Shown: positions 17,912 through 26,488 of the stretch, one piece after another
How the letters are laid out: each line of letters begins with the position of its first letter
How positions within the stretch are numbered: position 1 is the first letter of the stretch
Notes under the pieces: model-generated
Told to the model about the DNA's origin: nothing
Seen by the model: only the letters and a program-made list of their open reading frames with translations
The model's database searches: none
Assembly: GCF_023540835.1 (NCBI RefSeq)
Contig: NZ_JALKCU010000004.1
Span: 91,050 to 155,049, forward strand
DNA: 64,000 bases
Direction: 5' to 3'
From: Marivivens geojensis
Lineage (GTDB): Bacteria; Pseudomonadota; Alphaproteobacteria; Rhodobacterales; Rhodobacteraceae
Translations under genes and position numbers: made by a program

Positions 17912-18988
17912 ATGGGTAAACGTGATTATTCAATGTTGGGAGAAGATGCCCGCCGTGCGGTCGAGTCCGGCTTGGCCGCAGCGGAATGGTATCATACCGA
18001 CATTCCCCGCAAAGAAATGAAGGATTTAATGCAGCGGTCCAATGGCCCTGCGATCCGAGATACGATTATTCTGTTTGGCAGCATGGCCTTGTTTGCGGGC
18101 ATCGGTATTTATCTCTGGCCCACAGCTTGGTCGATTCCGTTCTGGCTGGCTTACGGCGTTCTGTATGGCTCTGCGATGGACAGCCGCTGGCACGAGTGCT
18201 CGCATGGGACAGCGTTCATGACGCGCTGGATGAATGATGTTATCTATCAGATTGCAAGCTTTTGTATGGTTCGTAATCCGCACACTTGGCGGTGGAGCCA
18301 TGCGCGTCACCACACCGATACGGTAATTGTGGGCCGTGATCCCGAGATTGCTATCATGCGCCCGACCGAGTTCGCAAAGCTGGTTTTGAACGTCTTTGGG
18401 GTTCTGGACAGCATTAATGGTTGGCTTCGGATGCTGAAGAACGCGTTGGGCCAAATCGATGCCGAAGAGGCAACTTGGATCCCTGAAACGGAATATCACA
18501 AGGTTATACGCGTCGCGCGTATTTGGGTGCTGATCTATGCGGCGACCATAGGCTTGGCCGTTTGGATGCACTCGATCTTGCCGCTGATGGTGATAGGTTT
18601 GCCGCGTCTTTATGGGGCATGGCACCATGTAATGACGGGTCTGCTACAACACGGTGGACTTGCGGACAACGTGATCGACCACCGTCTCAATTCGCGCACG
18701 GTCTATATGAACCCCATATCGCGGTTCATTTACTGGAACATGAATTACCACGTTGAACATCACATGTTCCCGATGGTGCCCTATCATCGTCTGCCCGAGT
18801 TGCATGCGAAGATCAAACATGACCTTCCGACACCGAACCCGTCTATTCCTGCCGCATTGGCAGAGATGGTTCCGGCCCTGTGGCGTCAGATGAAAAACGA
18901 AGACTATTTCCTTCTGCGTGCGCTGCCAGCTTCGGCCAAGCCATACCGCGAGGAATTCCATACTGCCGCCTTGGGCGCGGCTGAATAA
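17912..18988 (+). CDS. MocD-like di-iron oxygenase of the membrane desaturase fold
   Basis: A 358-aa membrane protein of the fatty-acid desaturase/hydroxylase superfamily. The three His boxes are complete: HECSH at 94-98, HARHH at 130-134 and HVEHH at 280-284, with extra His at 238, 239 and 247. Hydrophobic hairpins lie at 50-90 and 205-235. In rhizopine catabolism of Sinorhizobium, MocD with ferredoxin MocE and reductase MocF removes the O-methyl group of 3-O-methyl-scyllo-inosamine. The Rieske gene directly downstream and the surrounding inositol genes favour this role over lipid desaturation. GGGAGG precedes the ATG. Substrate is inferred. Confidence 0.75.
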   Translation: MGKRDYSMLGEDARRAVESGLAAAEWYHTDIPRKEMKDLMQRSNGPAIRDTIILFGSMALFAGIGIYLWPTAWSIPFWLAYGVLYGSAMDSRWHECSHGTAFMTRWMNDVIYQIASFCMVRNPHTWRWSHARHHTDTVIVGRDPEIAIMRPTEFAKLVLNVFGVLDSINGWLRMLKNALGQIDAEEATWIPETEYHKVIRVARIWVLIYAATIGLAVWMHSILPLMVIGLPRLYGAWHHVMTGLLQHGGLADNVIDHRLNSRTVYMNPISRFIYWNMNYHVEHHMFPMVPYHRLPELHAKIKHDLPTPNPSIPAALAEMVPALWRQMKNEDYFLLRALPASAKPYREEFHTAALGAAE

Positions 18989-19013
18989 CACGATTTTTCT
19001 GGGGAGAACACAC

Positions 19014-19322
19014 GTGCCTTGGGTAGATGCCTGCGCAATCGACGACATCGACGAAGAAGACCTGATCCGTTTTGATCACGGCGACAAAACCTATGCGATC
19101 TATCGGTCACCTGATGATGAATATTTTTGTACCGATGGAAAATGCACCCACGAGGATGTCCACCTCGAAAACGGGTTGGTCATGCAATACGAGATCGAAT
19201 GTCCCAAACATAACGCGACTTTCGATTATCGCACAGGTGAGGCAATGCGGGCTCCGGCCTGCGTGAACCTTAATACCTATGCGGTGAAGATCGAAGGCGA
19301 CCGCGTTTGGATTGAGGTCTGA
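19014..19322 (+). CDS. MocE-like Rieske [2Fe-2S] ferredoxin
   Basis: A 102-aa soluble Rieske ferredoxin. Cluster ligands are C44 and H46 (CTHED) and C63 and H66 (CPKH). Size and composition match oxygenase-type ferredoxins such as MocE. It would carry electrons from the reductase (candidate at 32237) to the di-iron oxygenase encoded immediately upstream. The GTG start at 19014 follows GGGGAGA; longer in-frame starts would overlap the oxygenase gene. Confidence 0.85.
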   Translation: MPWVDACAIDDIDEEDLIRFDHGDKTYAIYRSPDDEYFCTDGKCTHEDVHLENGLVMQYEIECPKHNATFDYRTGEAMRAPACVNLNTYAVKIEGDRVWIEV

Positions 19323-19326
19323 TCGA

Positions 19327-20124
19327 ATGGGTCTTTATCACAAACGTCTAACAGTCGCCGATATTCGGGCGCTCAAGGGCAAACGCAAACTGTCGATGCT
19401 TTTCGTCGATACACCCGAAGAGGCGGCTGCGGCTGCAGCCGCTGGCATCGATATGTTGTCAATTATCGACCCAGTTTGGACGCCTGAAATGCGTGAAGCT
19501 GCGGGTGATTGCTTTGTCCAAGTCGGACTATTGTATGGTCAGTTGGTGACCCAAGAGGATTACCTGCGCGCTGCTCATCGGGTCATGCAAATCGGCGGCG
19601 ACTGTGTCTATTGCGCGTCGTCCTTTGGCACGATCAAGGCGATTGCCGATGATGGGATTCCTGTCGTTAGTCATGTGGGCCTGATACCGTCGAAGGCCAC
19701 TTGGACAGGTGGGTTCAAGGCCGTTGGCAAGACAGCGCAGAGCGCGATGCAAGTGTATGAGCATGTAAAAGCGCTAGAAGAGATCGGCGTTTTTGGTGTC
19801 GAACTTGAAGTTGTCCCTGATCGTGTCGCGCTAGAGCTTTCGAAGCGTACGAACCTCGTGTTGTTGGGAATGGGCGCGGGGCCTTACGCTGATGCGCAGT
19901 ATCTCTTTGCTGAGGACGTGCTGGGCTACACACGAGGTCACAAACCGCGCCATGCAAAAACGTACCGCGATTTCCGGTCGGAGATGGATCGACTTCAAGC
20001 TGAGCGGATCGCTGCGTTTGCCGAGTTTAAAGCGGATGTTGATACGGGTGCCTATCCTGCGGCGGACCACTCTGTGACGATGACGGATGACGAATATCAA
20101 GCGTTCCTGAGTGGGTTAAATTGA
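19327..20124 (+). CDS. Divergent PanB (ketopantoate hydroxymethyltransferase)-like protein
   Basis: A 265-aa protein of the PanB/PEP-mutase barrel fold. The C-terminal half matches PanB well: ELEVVP with the conserved Glu, LLGMGAGPYADAQ, and LGYTRGHKPRHAKTYRDF. In the N-terminal half the residues that PanB uses for magnesium and catalysis (around Asp84 and Lys112/Glu114 of the E. coli enzyme) appear replaced, as VQVGLLYG and CVYCASS. There is no panC beside it. It follows the Rieske gene by four bases, so it belongs to the demethylation operon. A role in handling the released one-carbon unit is possible but unproven. The ATG at 19327 was preferred to a TTG at 19312. Confidence 0.7.
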   Translation: MGLYHKRLTVADIRALKGKRKLSMLFVDTPEEAAAAAAAGIDMLSIIDPVWTPEMREAAGDCFVQVGLLYGQLVTQEDYLRAAHRVMQIGGDCVYCASSFGTIKAIADDGIPVVSHVGLIPSKATWTGGFKAVGKTAQSAMQVYEHVKALEEIGVFGVELEVVPDRVALELSKRTNLVLLGMGAGPYADAQYLFAEDVLGYTRGHKPRHAKTYRDFRSEMDRLQAERIAAFAEFKADVDTGAYPAADHSVTMTDDEYQAFLSGLN

Positions 20125-20136
20125 GTCTACAAAGAA

Positions 20137-20154
20137 ATGACGTTTTTGCGTCAT
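20137..20154. promoter_or_regulatory. LacI-type operator ATGACG-N6-CGTCAT upstream of the second lacI
   Basis: ATGACGTTTTTGCGTCAT is a perfect six-base palindrome pair around six bases. A lone half-site TGACGTTTT follows at 20170-20178. The same pair recurs at 21259-21276. A further 8-bp inverted repeat, CCCTTATC/GATAAGGG (20195-20202 and 20211-20218), covers the ribosome site of the regulator gene. Confidence 0.7.
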
Positions 20155-20227
20155 ATTAGCAATTCATATTGACGTTTTAAAATCAATCCTTCACCCCTTA
20201 TCGTCAAAGTGATAAGGGAATACAAAA

Positions 20228-21259
20228 ATGAGCAATCGTCCGACTGTCAAAGATGTTGCGCGTGAAGCTGGGGTGAGTGTCACCACTGTGGATCGTGCAT
20301 TGAATGGTCGGACGGTTGTCCGCGAAGATACATTGCGCCGTATTGCTGATGCTGCGCATCGCATCGGCTATCACGCTCGTGGGCTTTTCGATCATCGGTT
20401 AAATACCGTCGCGCCCGAGAAAAAGTTCGGCTTTGTCTTGGTGAAAGAGAAGCACGAATTTTATCAGAACTTTGCGCGTGAGATTGAACACGCGGTTGCC
20501 GCTAGGACGGATGTGCGCGGCCATGCTGTGATCCGGTTCGCGCAGTCACAATCACCCGAAGAATTTGCAGAGTTGATCCAGTCGGTTGGGGAACGCGTTG
20601 ATGCTTTGGCCTGTGCTGCGGTCAATCATCAAAAACTGAATCAGGTCGTTGAAGGATTGCGGCAAAAGGGGGTCCCAACCTTTTCGTTGTTGAATGATTT
20701 TGCTCAGGGTGTTCGGCGTAACTATCTGGGAATAAACAATATGAAGGTGGGTAGAAGCGCAGCTTGGATGCTGACGCGCTCTGCAAAACTTCCTGGGCGG
20801 TTGGCCATTTTCGTGGGTGGAAATAGGTGGCACGGTCATGATCTTCGGGAAGTTGGGTTCCGTGGATACGTCCGTGAAAATGCGTCTGAGTTCACTGTGG
20901 TAGATACGTTGGTGAACTTAGAGGCGCGTCAGGTGACCTATGAGGCGACGCTCGATTTGATCGAACGTTATCCAGATCTACGCGGTATCTATGTTGCGGG
21001 CGGTGGTATGGAAGGCGCAATTGCTGCCATGCGCGAGGCGACAGAGCCGGGGCAAGTGCAATTGGTTGTGAATGAATTGACCGCAGAAAGCCGTGCGGGG
21101 CTGTTGGATGGGTATGTCACAATGGTGATAGGAACGCCCCTTCCGCAGCTGTGTAGTGACTTGATTGGACTGATGATTTCAGAGAGTGCGGGGCATCTCG
21201 ATGATACGGCAAGTCAGCACTTTTTAGAGCCAAGGATCGTGCTGCCAGAGATGCTTTAA
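20228..21259 (+). CDS. LacI-family transcriptional regulator (second copy)
   Basis: A 343-aa LacI repressor with helix-turn-helix VKDVAREAGVSVTTVDRALNGR at 6-27 and a sugar-binding core. It is a paralogue of the protein at 16755. Two identical ATGACG-N6-CGTCAT palindromes flank the gene, one 74 bases before the start and one overlapping the stop codon, which suggests autoregulation together with control of the isomerase, ABC transporter and iol genes downstream. The inducer is presumably an inositol derivative. Confidence 0.88.
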   Translation: MSNRPTVKDVAREAGVSVTTVDRALNGRTVVREDTLRRIADAAHRIGYHARGLFDHRLNTVAPEKKFGFVLVKEKHEFYQNFAREIEHAVAARTDVRGHAVIRFAQSQSPEEFAELIQSVGERVDALACAAVNHQKLNQVVEGLRQKGVPTFSLLNDFAQGVRRNYLGINNMKVGRSAAWMLTRSAKLPGRLAIFVGGNRWHGHDLREVGFRGYVRENASEFTVVDTLVNLEARQVTYEATLDLIERYPDLRGIYVAGGGMEGAIAAMREATEPGQVQLVVNELTAESRAGLLDGYVTMVIGTPLPQLCSDLIGLMISESAGHLDDTASQHFLEPRIVLPEML

Positions 21260-21276
21260 TGACGTAAATACGTCAT
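21259..21276. promoter_or_regulatory. LacI-type operator ATGACG-N6-CGTCAT ahead of the inositol operon
   Basis: ATGACGTAAATACGTCAT overlaps the stop codon of the regulator gene and lies about 127 bases before the IolI-like start. A half-site AAAACGTCA at 21291-21299 mirrors the one upstream of the regulator. Confidence 0.7.
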
Positions 21277-21402
21277 TGAGCGTGTGCAGAAAAACGTCAT
21301 TTGTGACCTGAAAATGGCGTGAACCATTGACGGAATCGTCTCTGAAAGTCACCGTCTCCTCAGTTCCGGTTGCCCATGGGGTCGTGCCGGTTTGGAGGAA
21401 AA

Positions 21403-22215
21403 ATGAAGTTCGCGCTTAACCACATGACCGTGCCCAACGTCGGGTATGCTGATTTTCTGGACTTGGCTAAATCGCTTGGCTGTGTCGGCGTAGAGGTCAG
21501 AAACGATATTGCTCGTCCGCTGTTCGATGGCATGGATGCTGCTGACGCAGGCGCGCTTGCCCGTGACAAAGGTGTCCGTCTCGTCGGTCTTAGCCAAGTC
21601 TATCCGTTCAATAGCTGGTCCGATGATATAGCTGCTGAAGTGAAGGCGTTGATTGCTACTGCGCAGGCTGCTGGTGCGGAAACGATCAGCCTGATCCCGC
21701 GCAATGATGGCACGCAAAACGCCAATGGCGAGCGGCAGGCGAACCTTCGAATTGCGCTGAAAGAGATCAAGCCGATGCTCGAGGATTCTGGTATGGTCGC
21801 GCTGGTCGAACCGCTCGGCTTTTTGCGGTCTTCGCTTCGTTCAAAGCAGGAATTGATCGACACCATCGTATCGCTTAACGCAACGAACCAGTTTAAAATC
21901 GTGCATGACACGTTCCACCATACTCTCGCTGAGGGTGGACCGATCTTCCCAGAACACACGGGAATTGTTCATATCTCGGCTGTGGTTGATCCATCGCTGG
22001 CGATTGCAGAAATGGAAGACGAACACCGTGTTCTGGTCGATGAAAACGATCGTCTCGGCAACGTAGATCAAATCGCAGCACTTTTGGCGGCTGGCTACGA
22101 TGGCCCCATTTCTTATGAGTGCTTCTCACCCGTGACGCAGTCCATGGAGGACCCGTTTGGTGAGCTAAAGAAATCTTTCGAATTCATCTCTTCACAGGTC
22201 ACTGCATCTGTCTGA
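21403..22215 (+). CDS. IolI-like sugar isomerase/epimerase (TIM barrel)
   Basis: A 270-aa AP-endonuclease-2-fold TIM barrel. Metal ligands are visible as Glu in LVEPLGF, Asp-His in HDTFHHT, His in VHISAV and Glu in ISYECFS. The pattern is that of IolI, which interconverts 2-keto-myo-inositol and 1-keto-D-chiro-inositol, or related ketose isomerases. It opens the transporter operon. GGAGG lies six bases before the ATG at 21403. The exact sugar epimerised is inferred from the iol context. Confidence 0.75.
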   Translation: MKFALNHMTVPNVGYADFLDLAKSLGCVGVEVRNDIARPLFDGMDAADAGALARDKGVRLVGLSQVYPFNSWSDDIAAEVKALIATAQAAGAETISLIPRNDGTQNANGERQANLRIALKEIKPMLEDSGMVALVEPLGFLRSSLRSKQELIDTIVSLNATNQFKIVHDTFHHTLAEGGPIFPEHTGIVHISAVVDPSLAIAEMEDEHRVLVDENDRLGNVDQIAALLAAGYDGPISYECFSPVTQSMEDPFGELKKSFEFISSQVTASV

Positions 22216-22287
22216 GTGAACGACCTCTGGAGGGAGGTCAAATCCGGCATGTATCAGGGTGCGCCGGACACCTAATGGGAGGAAATA

Positions 22288-23232
22288 ATGAAAAAGACCC
22301 TTATCGCTGCTGGCGTAACCGCTCTTATGTCCACCACCGCAATGGCAGAGAACATCGGCGTATCGATGGCTCTGTTCGACGACAACTTTCTGACCGTTCT
22401 GCGTAACGGTATGATCGAAATGGCTGACGGCATGGAAGGCGTTGATCTTCAGGTAGAAGACGCGCAGAACGACGTTGCAAAGCAGCTCGATCAAGTGAAC
22501 AATTTTATCGCATCCGGTGTTGACGCGATCATCGTGAACCCTGTTGATACCTCGGCAACTCAGGCACTTACTGACGCTGCTGCCTCTGCTGGCGTTCCGC
22601 TGGTGTTCGTAAACCGTCAGCCGATCAACGTCGACACCCTGCCAGACAATCAAGCGTTTGTTGCTTCGAACGAAGTTGACTCTGGCACTCTGGAAACCAT
22701 CGAAGTTTGTCGCCTGTTCGCAGAAGCTGGCAAGACCGAAGCCAGCGTTTATGTCATGATGGGCGAACTGTCGAACCAAGCTGCCGTTCAGCGTACCGCA
22801 GACATTCATGATGTGATTGCTGCAGGCAAATGCGCTGTGACTTTGAACATTCTGGACGAACAGACCGCAAACTGGTCGCGTGATCAGGCACAAACCCTGA
22901 TGACCAACTGGCTGTCGACTGGCGCTGCATTCGACGGCGTCATCGCGAACAACGACGAAATGGCAATCGGTGCGATCCAAGCTCTCAAAGCGGCGGGCGT
23001 TTCGATGGATGACGTTGTTGTAGCAGGTATCGACGCAACTCAGGACGCTCTGCTGGCAATGGCAGCGGGTGATCTGGACGTGACCGTGTTCCAAGACGCA
23101 GCAGGTCAGGGCGCTGGTTCGCTCGACGCAGCATTGAAACTGGCACGTGGTGAGAGCGTCGACCAGAAGGTTTACATCCCGTTCCAGCTGGTGACCCCGG
23201 CAAACATCGGTGACTACACTTCGAAAAACTAA
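22288..23232 (+). CDS. Periplasmic sugar/cyclitol-binding protein of ABC transporter (MocB/IbpA-like)
   Basis: A 314-aa type I periplasmic binding protein. Residues 1-20 are a signal peptide ending in AMA. The mature part has the ribose/inositol-binding pattern: IGVSMALFDDNFLTVLRNGM, QLDQVNNFIASGVDAIIVNPVD, VFVNRQP and VIANNDEMAIGAIQALK. It is comparable with MocB for rhizopine and IbpA for myo-inositol. A stem-loop after the gene probably lets it be made in excess over the permease. Confidence 0.88.
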   Translation: MKKTLIAAGVTALMSTTAMAENIGVSMALFDDNFLTVLRNGMIEMADGMEGVDLQVEDAQNDVAKQLDQVNNFIASGVDAIIVNPVDTSATQALTDAAASAGVPLVFVNRQPINVDTLPDNQAFVASNEVDSGTLETIEVCRLFAEAGKTEASVYVMMGELSNQAAVQRTADIHDVIAAGKCAVTLNILDEQTANWSRDQAQTLMTNWLSTGAAFDGVIANNDEMAIGAIQALKAAGVSMDDVVVAGIDATQDALLAMAAGDLDVTVFQDAAGQGAGSLDAALKLARGESVDQKVYIPFQLVTPANIGDYTSKN

Positions 23233-23254
23233 GGTCGGTCTTTTCGATCTTATC

Positions 23255-23281
23255 GACGGAACGGGGGCCTCCTGTTCCGTC
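23255..23281 (+). terminator. Intra-operon stem-loop after the binding-protein gene
   Basis: GACGGAAC at 23255-23262 pairs with GTTCCGTC at 23274-23281, loop 11 bases. It is followed by only three T residues, so it is more likely an mRNA-stabilising or partial-termination hairpin than a full stop. Confidence 0.6.
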
Positions 23282-23325
23282 TTTCGCTCTGACGGGCGAT
23301 CCATAAAGACTGGGAGCAATTACAA

Positions 23326-24396
23326 ATGGCGAATTCTGCACACGGCATTGGTGGGCTTGTGTTTGATGACAAGAAGAAGGCGCGTGCACCTGAATGGAAC
23401 GTATTTTTTGCGCTCATTCTGATTGTTGTGGTGTTCGAAGTGCTTGGCATGATCCTGCAAGGTCAGAGCCTTTTGTTCGACACCGACGGACGGTTTGACA
23501 GCATTTTCAACGAACAGCGTGTGAAGATCATCATTCTTCAGGTGTCGATTATTGGGATTATCGCACTGGGGTCGACCCAAGTGATTATCCTTGGCGGGAT
23601 CGACCTGAGCCCAGGATCCATCGTGGGTCTGACGGCGATGATCTCTATGTCTTTTGCTCAGGTCGCTGAAGTCAACGGCATGGTGAACCCCAAACTGATG
23701 TTCGACGGTGTCGCGGACTTGCCGGTGATTGTCCCCGTGTTGATCGGCTTGGTCGTCGGGATCGCGGCTGGGATCGTGAACGGTGCCTTGATCGCCTACA
23801 CGAAAATTCCGCCGTTTATTGCGACCTTGGGCATGATGGTTGCGGCACGTGGCGCGGCCAAGTGGTGGTCAAAGGGTCAGCCGATTTCCTTCCCGACCGA
23901 AGGCTATGCGACCATTGGATCGGGCATGATGCCTGTGGTGATCTTTTTCTCGCTGGCCGTCCTGTTTCACCTGATCCTGAAATACACCGTTTACGGTAAA
24001 CACACCTACGCCATCGGTTCGAACGAACAAGCCTCGCGCATGTCGGGGATCAAGGTCGATCGGCATAAGGTGCTGGTCTACACAATCGCGGCCTCGCTTG
24101 CGGCCCTCGCTGCCATCGTGCTGTCGTCGAAAAACCTGACTGCACAAGCGGGCATGGGCGTGATGTATGAGCTCGACGCAATTGCGATGACGGTTATCGG
24201 TGGCGTGTCCCTTTCGGGTGGCCGTGGATCGATCATCGGTACTGTGCTGGGGTCGCTGATCTTTGGGGTGATCATATCTGGTTTTACCTTCTTGCGTCTC
24301 GATGCCTATTACCAAGAAATGGTCAAAGGCGTGATCATCGTCGGGGCTGTTGTTCTCGACCAATGGCGTCAGCAACGCGCCGCAGCGCGCCTGTAA
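23326..24396 (+). CDS. Sugar/cyclitol ABC transporter permease
   Basis: A 356-aa membrane protein of the RbsC/IatP family with about 9-10 helices. The family motif GGIDLSPGSIVGLTAM and the cytoplasmic coupling loop GSNEQASRMSGIKVDRHKVLVYT are clear, as is GGVSLSGGRGSIIGTVLGSL. It sits between binding protein and ATPase genes, 12 bases before the latter. Confidence 0.9.
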   Translation: MANSAHGIGGLVFDDKKKARAPEWNVFFALILIVVVFEVLGMILQGQSLLFDTDGRFDSIFNEQRVKIIILQVSIIGIIALGSTQVIILGGIDLSPGSIVGLTAMISMSFAQVAEVNGMVNPKLMFDGVADLPVIVPVLIGLVVGIAAGIVNGALIAYTKIPPFIATLGMMVAARGAAKWWSKGQPISFPTEGYATIGSGMMPVVIFFSLAVLFHLILKYTVYGKHTYAIGSNEQASRMSGIKVDRHKVLVYTIAASLAALAAIVLSSKNLTAQAGMGVMYELDAIAMTVIGGVSLSGGRGSIIGTVLGSLIFGVIISGFTFLRLDAYYQEMVKGVIIVGAVVLDQWRQQRAAARL

Positions 24397-24408
24397 GGAG
24401 GACGAAAC

Positions 24409-25176
24409 ATGAGCGATATCATCCTCGAAACACGTGGTTTGACGAAACACTATGGCGGCGTGCATGCGCTGGAAGGCGCCGACTTTGCGATCCGCAAGGG
24501 CGAACACGTGGCCATCATGGGCGACAACGGGGCCGGTAAATCCACCTTTGTGCGCCAGATCACGGCTGTAGAACAACGCACCCGCGGTGACGTGATCTTT
24601 GACGGGAAACCTGTGCATTTTGCGGGGCCGATTGAGGCGCGTGAAGCCGGGATTGAGACTGTGTTCCAGAACCTTGCTCTGGCTGATGATCTGGACGTTC
24701 CGTCGAATATGTTCCTTGGCCGTGAAAAGGTCCGGTTCAAGCTCGGGCCGTTCTCGATCCTCGATAACAAAGCGATGCGCGAAGCGACGATGGGGGGCTT
24801 GGTCAAGACGGGTGTGAAGATCCCGAACATCCTGAACCCGATCCGCAATATGTCTGGTGGTCAGCGCCAATGTGTTGCCATCGCGCGCACGGCGGCGTTC
24901 CATTCGAAGCTGACGATCATGGACGAACCGACAGCGGCGTTGGGCGTGCAGGAAACGGCGCAGGTTGAAAAAATCATCCGCACGCTCAAAGAACAGGGTG
25001 AGCCGTTGATTTTGATCAGCCACAACATGCGTCAGGTCTTTGACCTCATGGACCGTATCGTTGTGTTCCGCCGCGGCCGCATCTGCGCGAACCTGAACGT
25101 CAAAGACACTGACCCACAAGACGTCGTCGCCTATATCACGGGCGCAAAAACAGGCGCTGAGTTCGAAGACGTCTAG
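24409..25176 (+). CDS. Sugar/cyclitol ABC transporter ATP-binding protein
   Basis: A 255-aa single-domain ABC ATPase. Walker A is GDNGAGKST, the signature reads MSGGQRQ, Walker B LTIMDEPTAALG, and the switch His is in LISHNM. Carbohydrate importers of this class often have a double ATPase of about 500 aa; this one is the short form seen in many alphaproteobacterial cyclitol or fructose systems. Cotranscribed with the permease; GGAGGA precedes the ATG. Confidence 0.9.
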   Translation: MSDIILETRGLTKHYGGVHALEGADFAIRKGEHVAIMGDNGAGKSTFVRQITAVEQRTRGDVIFDGKPVHFAGPIEAREAGIETVFQNLALADDLDVPSNMFLGREKVRFKLGPFSILDNKAMREATMGGLVKTGVKIPNILNPIRNMSGGQRQCVAIARTAAFHSKLTIMDEPTAALGVQETAQVEKIIRTLKEQGEPLILISHNMRQVFDLMDRIVVFRRGRICANLNVKDTDPQDVVAYITGAKTGAEFEDV

Positions 25177-25375
25177 TAAGTATTTCAGGCGGTGGATAGA
25201 CCATCGCCTGTCCTGAGACTCATATCATTGTTGACCTTTCCTGAAACGATTTAGGTGAGCTATGATGTGAAACAGAATAAAGTAATCCAGACCCCTTCCG
25301 CAGTTTGTCCAACGCGGTAGAGGCCCGACACGACCCACATTAGTTTTCGGCACATGTCCGGAACCGGAGGAAAGA

Positions 25376-26365
25376 ATGAGCCTACGTTTTGCTGTCCTTG
25401 GCGCTGGCCGTATTGGTCAAGTCCATGCTCGCGCAATTGCGTCTGTTGACGGCGCCGAATTGGTCGCAATCGCTGAACCTTTTGAGGCTGCCGCCAAAGC
25501 CGCCCAAGAGAAATTCGGTTGTGAATTGCGCACTATCGACGAGGTTGCTGCCTCTGATGATATCGATGCGGTTGTGATTTGTACCCCGACCGATACCCAT
25601 GCGGACCTGATCGAGAAGTTCGCGAAGGTTGGTAAGGCTGTGTTCTGCGAAAAACCGATTGATCTGGATGTAGAACGCGTGAAGCAAGCCATCGTAACCG
25701 TCAAGGCCGAGGGCACCACTCTGATGGTGGGCTTCAACCGTCGGTTTGACCCTGACTTCATGGCTGTGAAAGCTGCGATTGATAATGGCACCGTGGGCGA
25801 CGTTGAAATGGTAACGATCACCTCGCGGGATCCTGGCGCGCCACCAGCTGAATACATCAAAGTGTCCGGCGGTATTTTCCGCGACATGACCATTCATGAC
25901 TTCGATATGGCACGTTGGCTGCTAGGCGAGGAAGTCGAAATCGTGATGGCGCAGGCATCGAACCTCGTTGATCCTGCGATTGGCGCATTGGGCGATTATG
26001 ACAGCGTAAACGTTATTCTGCGTACCGCGTCGGGCAAACAAGCTGTCATCACCAACTCACGCCGTGCAACATATGGCTATGATCAGCGGATCGAAGTTCA
26101 TGGTTCCAAAGGTATGGCTGCGGCCAAAAATACAGCCGAAGCTAATATCGAAATCGCAACCGGTGAGGGCTTTAAACAGCCGCCGCTGCTGAACTTCTTC
26201 ATGTCCCGCTATACTGCAGCCTATGCCAATGAAATCGCGGCTTTTGTTGATGCTGTTGCGAAGGGTGCAGAGACCCCGACGACGGGCCATGATGGCTTGA
26301 AGGCTCTCGAACTTGCTGAGGCTGCGTTGAAGTCGGCACAGACGGGCCAAGCTGTAAAACTGTAA
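25376..26365 (+). CDS. iolG: Inositol 2-dehydrogenase (Gfo/Idh/MocA family)
   Basis: A 329-aa NAD-dependent dehydrogenase. The Rossmann motif is GAGRIG (8-13), the substrate-binding Lys is in the EKPIDLD motif, and IHDFDMARWLLGEE carries the catalytic Asp and His typical of inositol dehydrogenases. It oxidises myo-inositol to 2-keto-myo-inositol, the first step of the pathway encoded downstream. The ATG follows GGAGGAAAG. The 200-base gap before it may contain its own promoter. Confidence 0.9.
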   Translation: MSLRFAVLGAGRIGQVHARAIASVDGAELVAIAEPFEAAAKAAQEKFGCELRTIDEVAASDDIDAVVICTPTDTHADLIEKFAKVGKAVFCEKPIDLDVERVKQAIVTVKAEGTTLMVGFNRRFDPDFMAVKAAIDNGTVGDVEMVTITSRDPGAPPAEYIKVSGGIFRDMTIHDFDMARWLLGEEVEIVMAQASNLVDPAIGALGDYDSVNVILRTASGKQAVITNSRRATYGYDQRIEVHGSKGMAAAKNTAEANIEIATGEGFKQPPLLNFFMSRYTAAYANEIAAFVDAVAKGAETPTTGHDGLKALELAEAALKSAQTGQAVKL

Positions 26366-26371
26366 TCCTCC

Positions 26372-26403
26372 CCGTGGCTCTGGGCGAAGGCTTGGGGCCA
26401 CGG
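26372..26403 (+). terminator. Stem-loop between iolG and iolC
   Basis: CCGTGGC at 26372-26378 pairs with GCCACGG at 26397-26403 across an 18-base loop. No T-run follows, so it is probably a processing or attenuation hairpin. Confidence 0.5.
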
Positions 26404-26488
26404 CAATTTGGGTCTGTGAGTGAATTTTGCTCATCAGTTTAGACAACAGCGTGCGTCGTGTGAGCGATGTTCTGAAAGGCAGAGATAA

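Noticed and set aside
17912..18988. Reading the desaturase-fold protein as a membrane lipid desaturase
   Set aside because: The next gene is a Rieske ferredoxin and the locus is bracketed by inositol genes and LacI regulators; lipid desaturases rarely sit in such operons. Kept as an alternative, not the call.
22192..23319. 375-codon minus-strand ORF
   Set aside because: Antisense shadow of the binding-protein gene, which has signal peptide and ribosome site.
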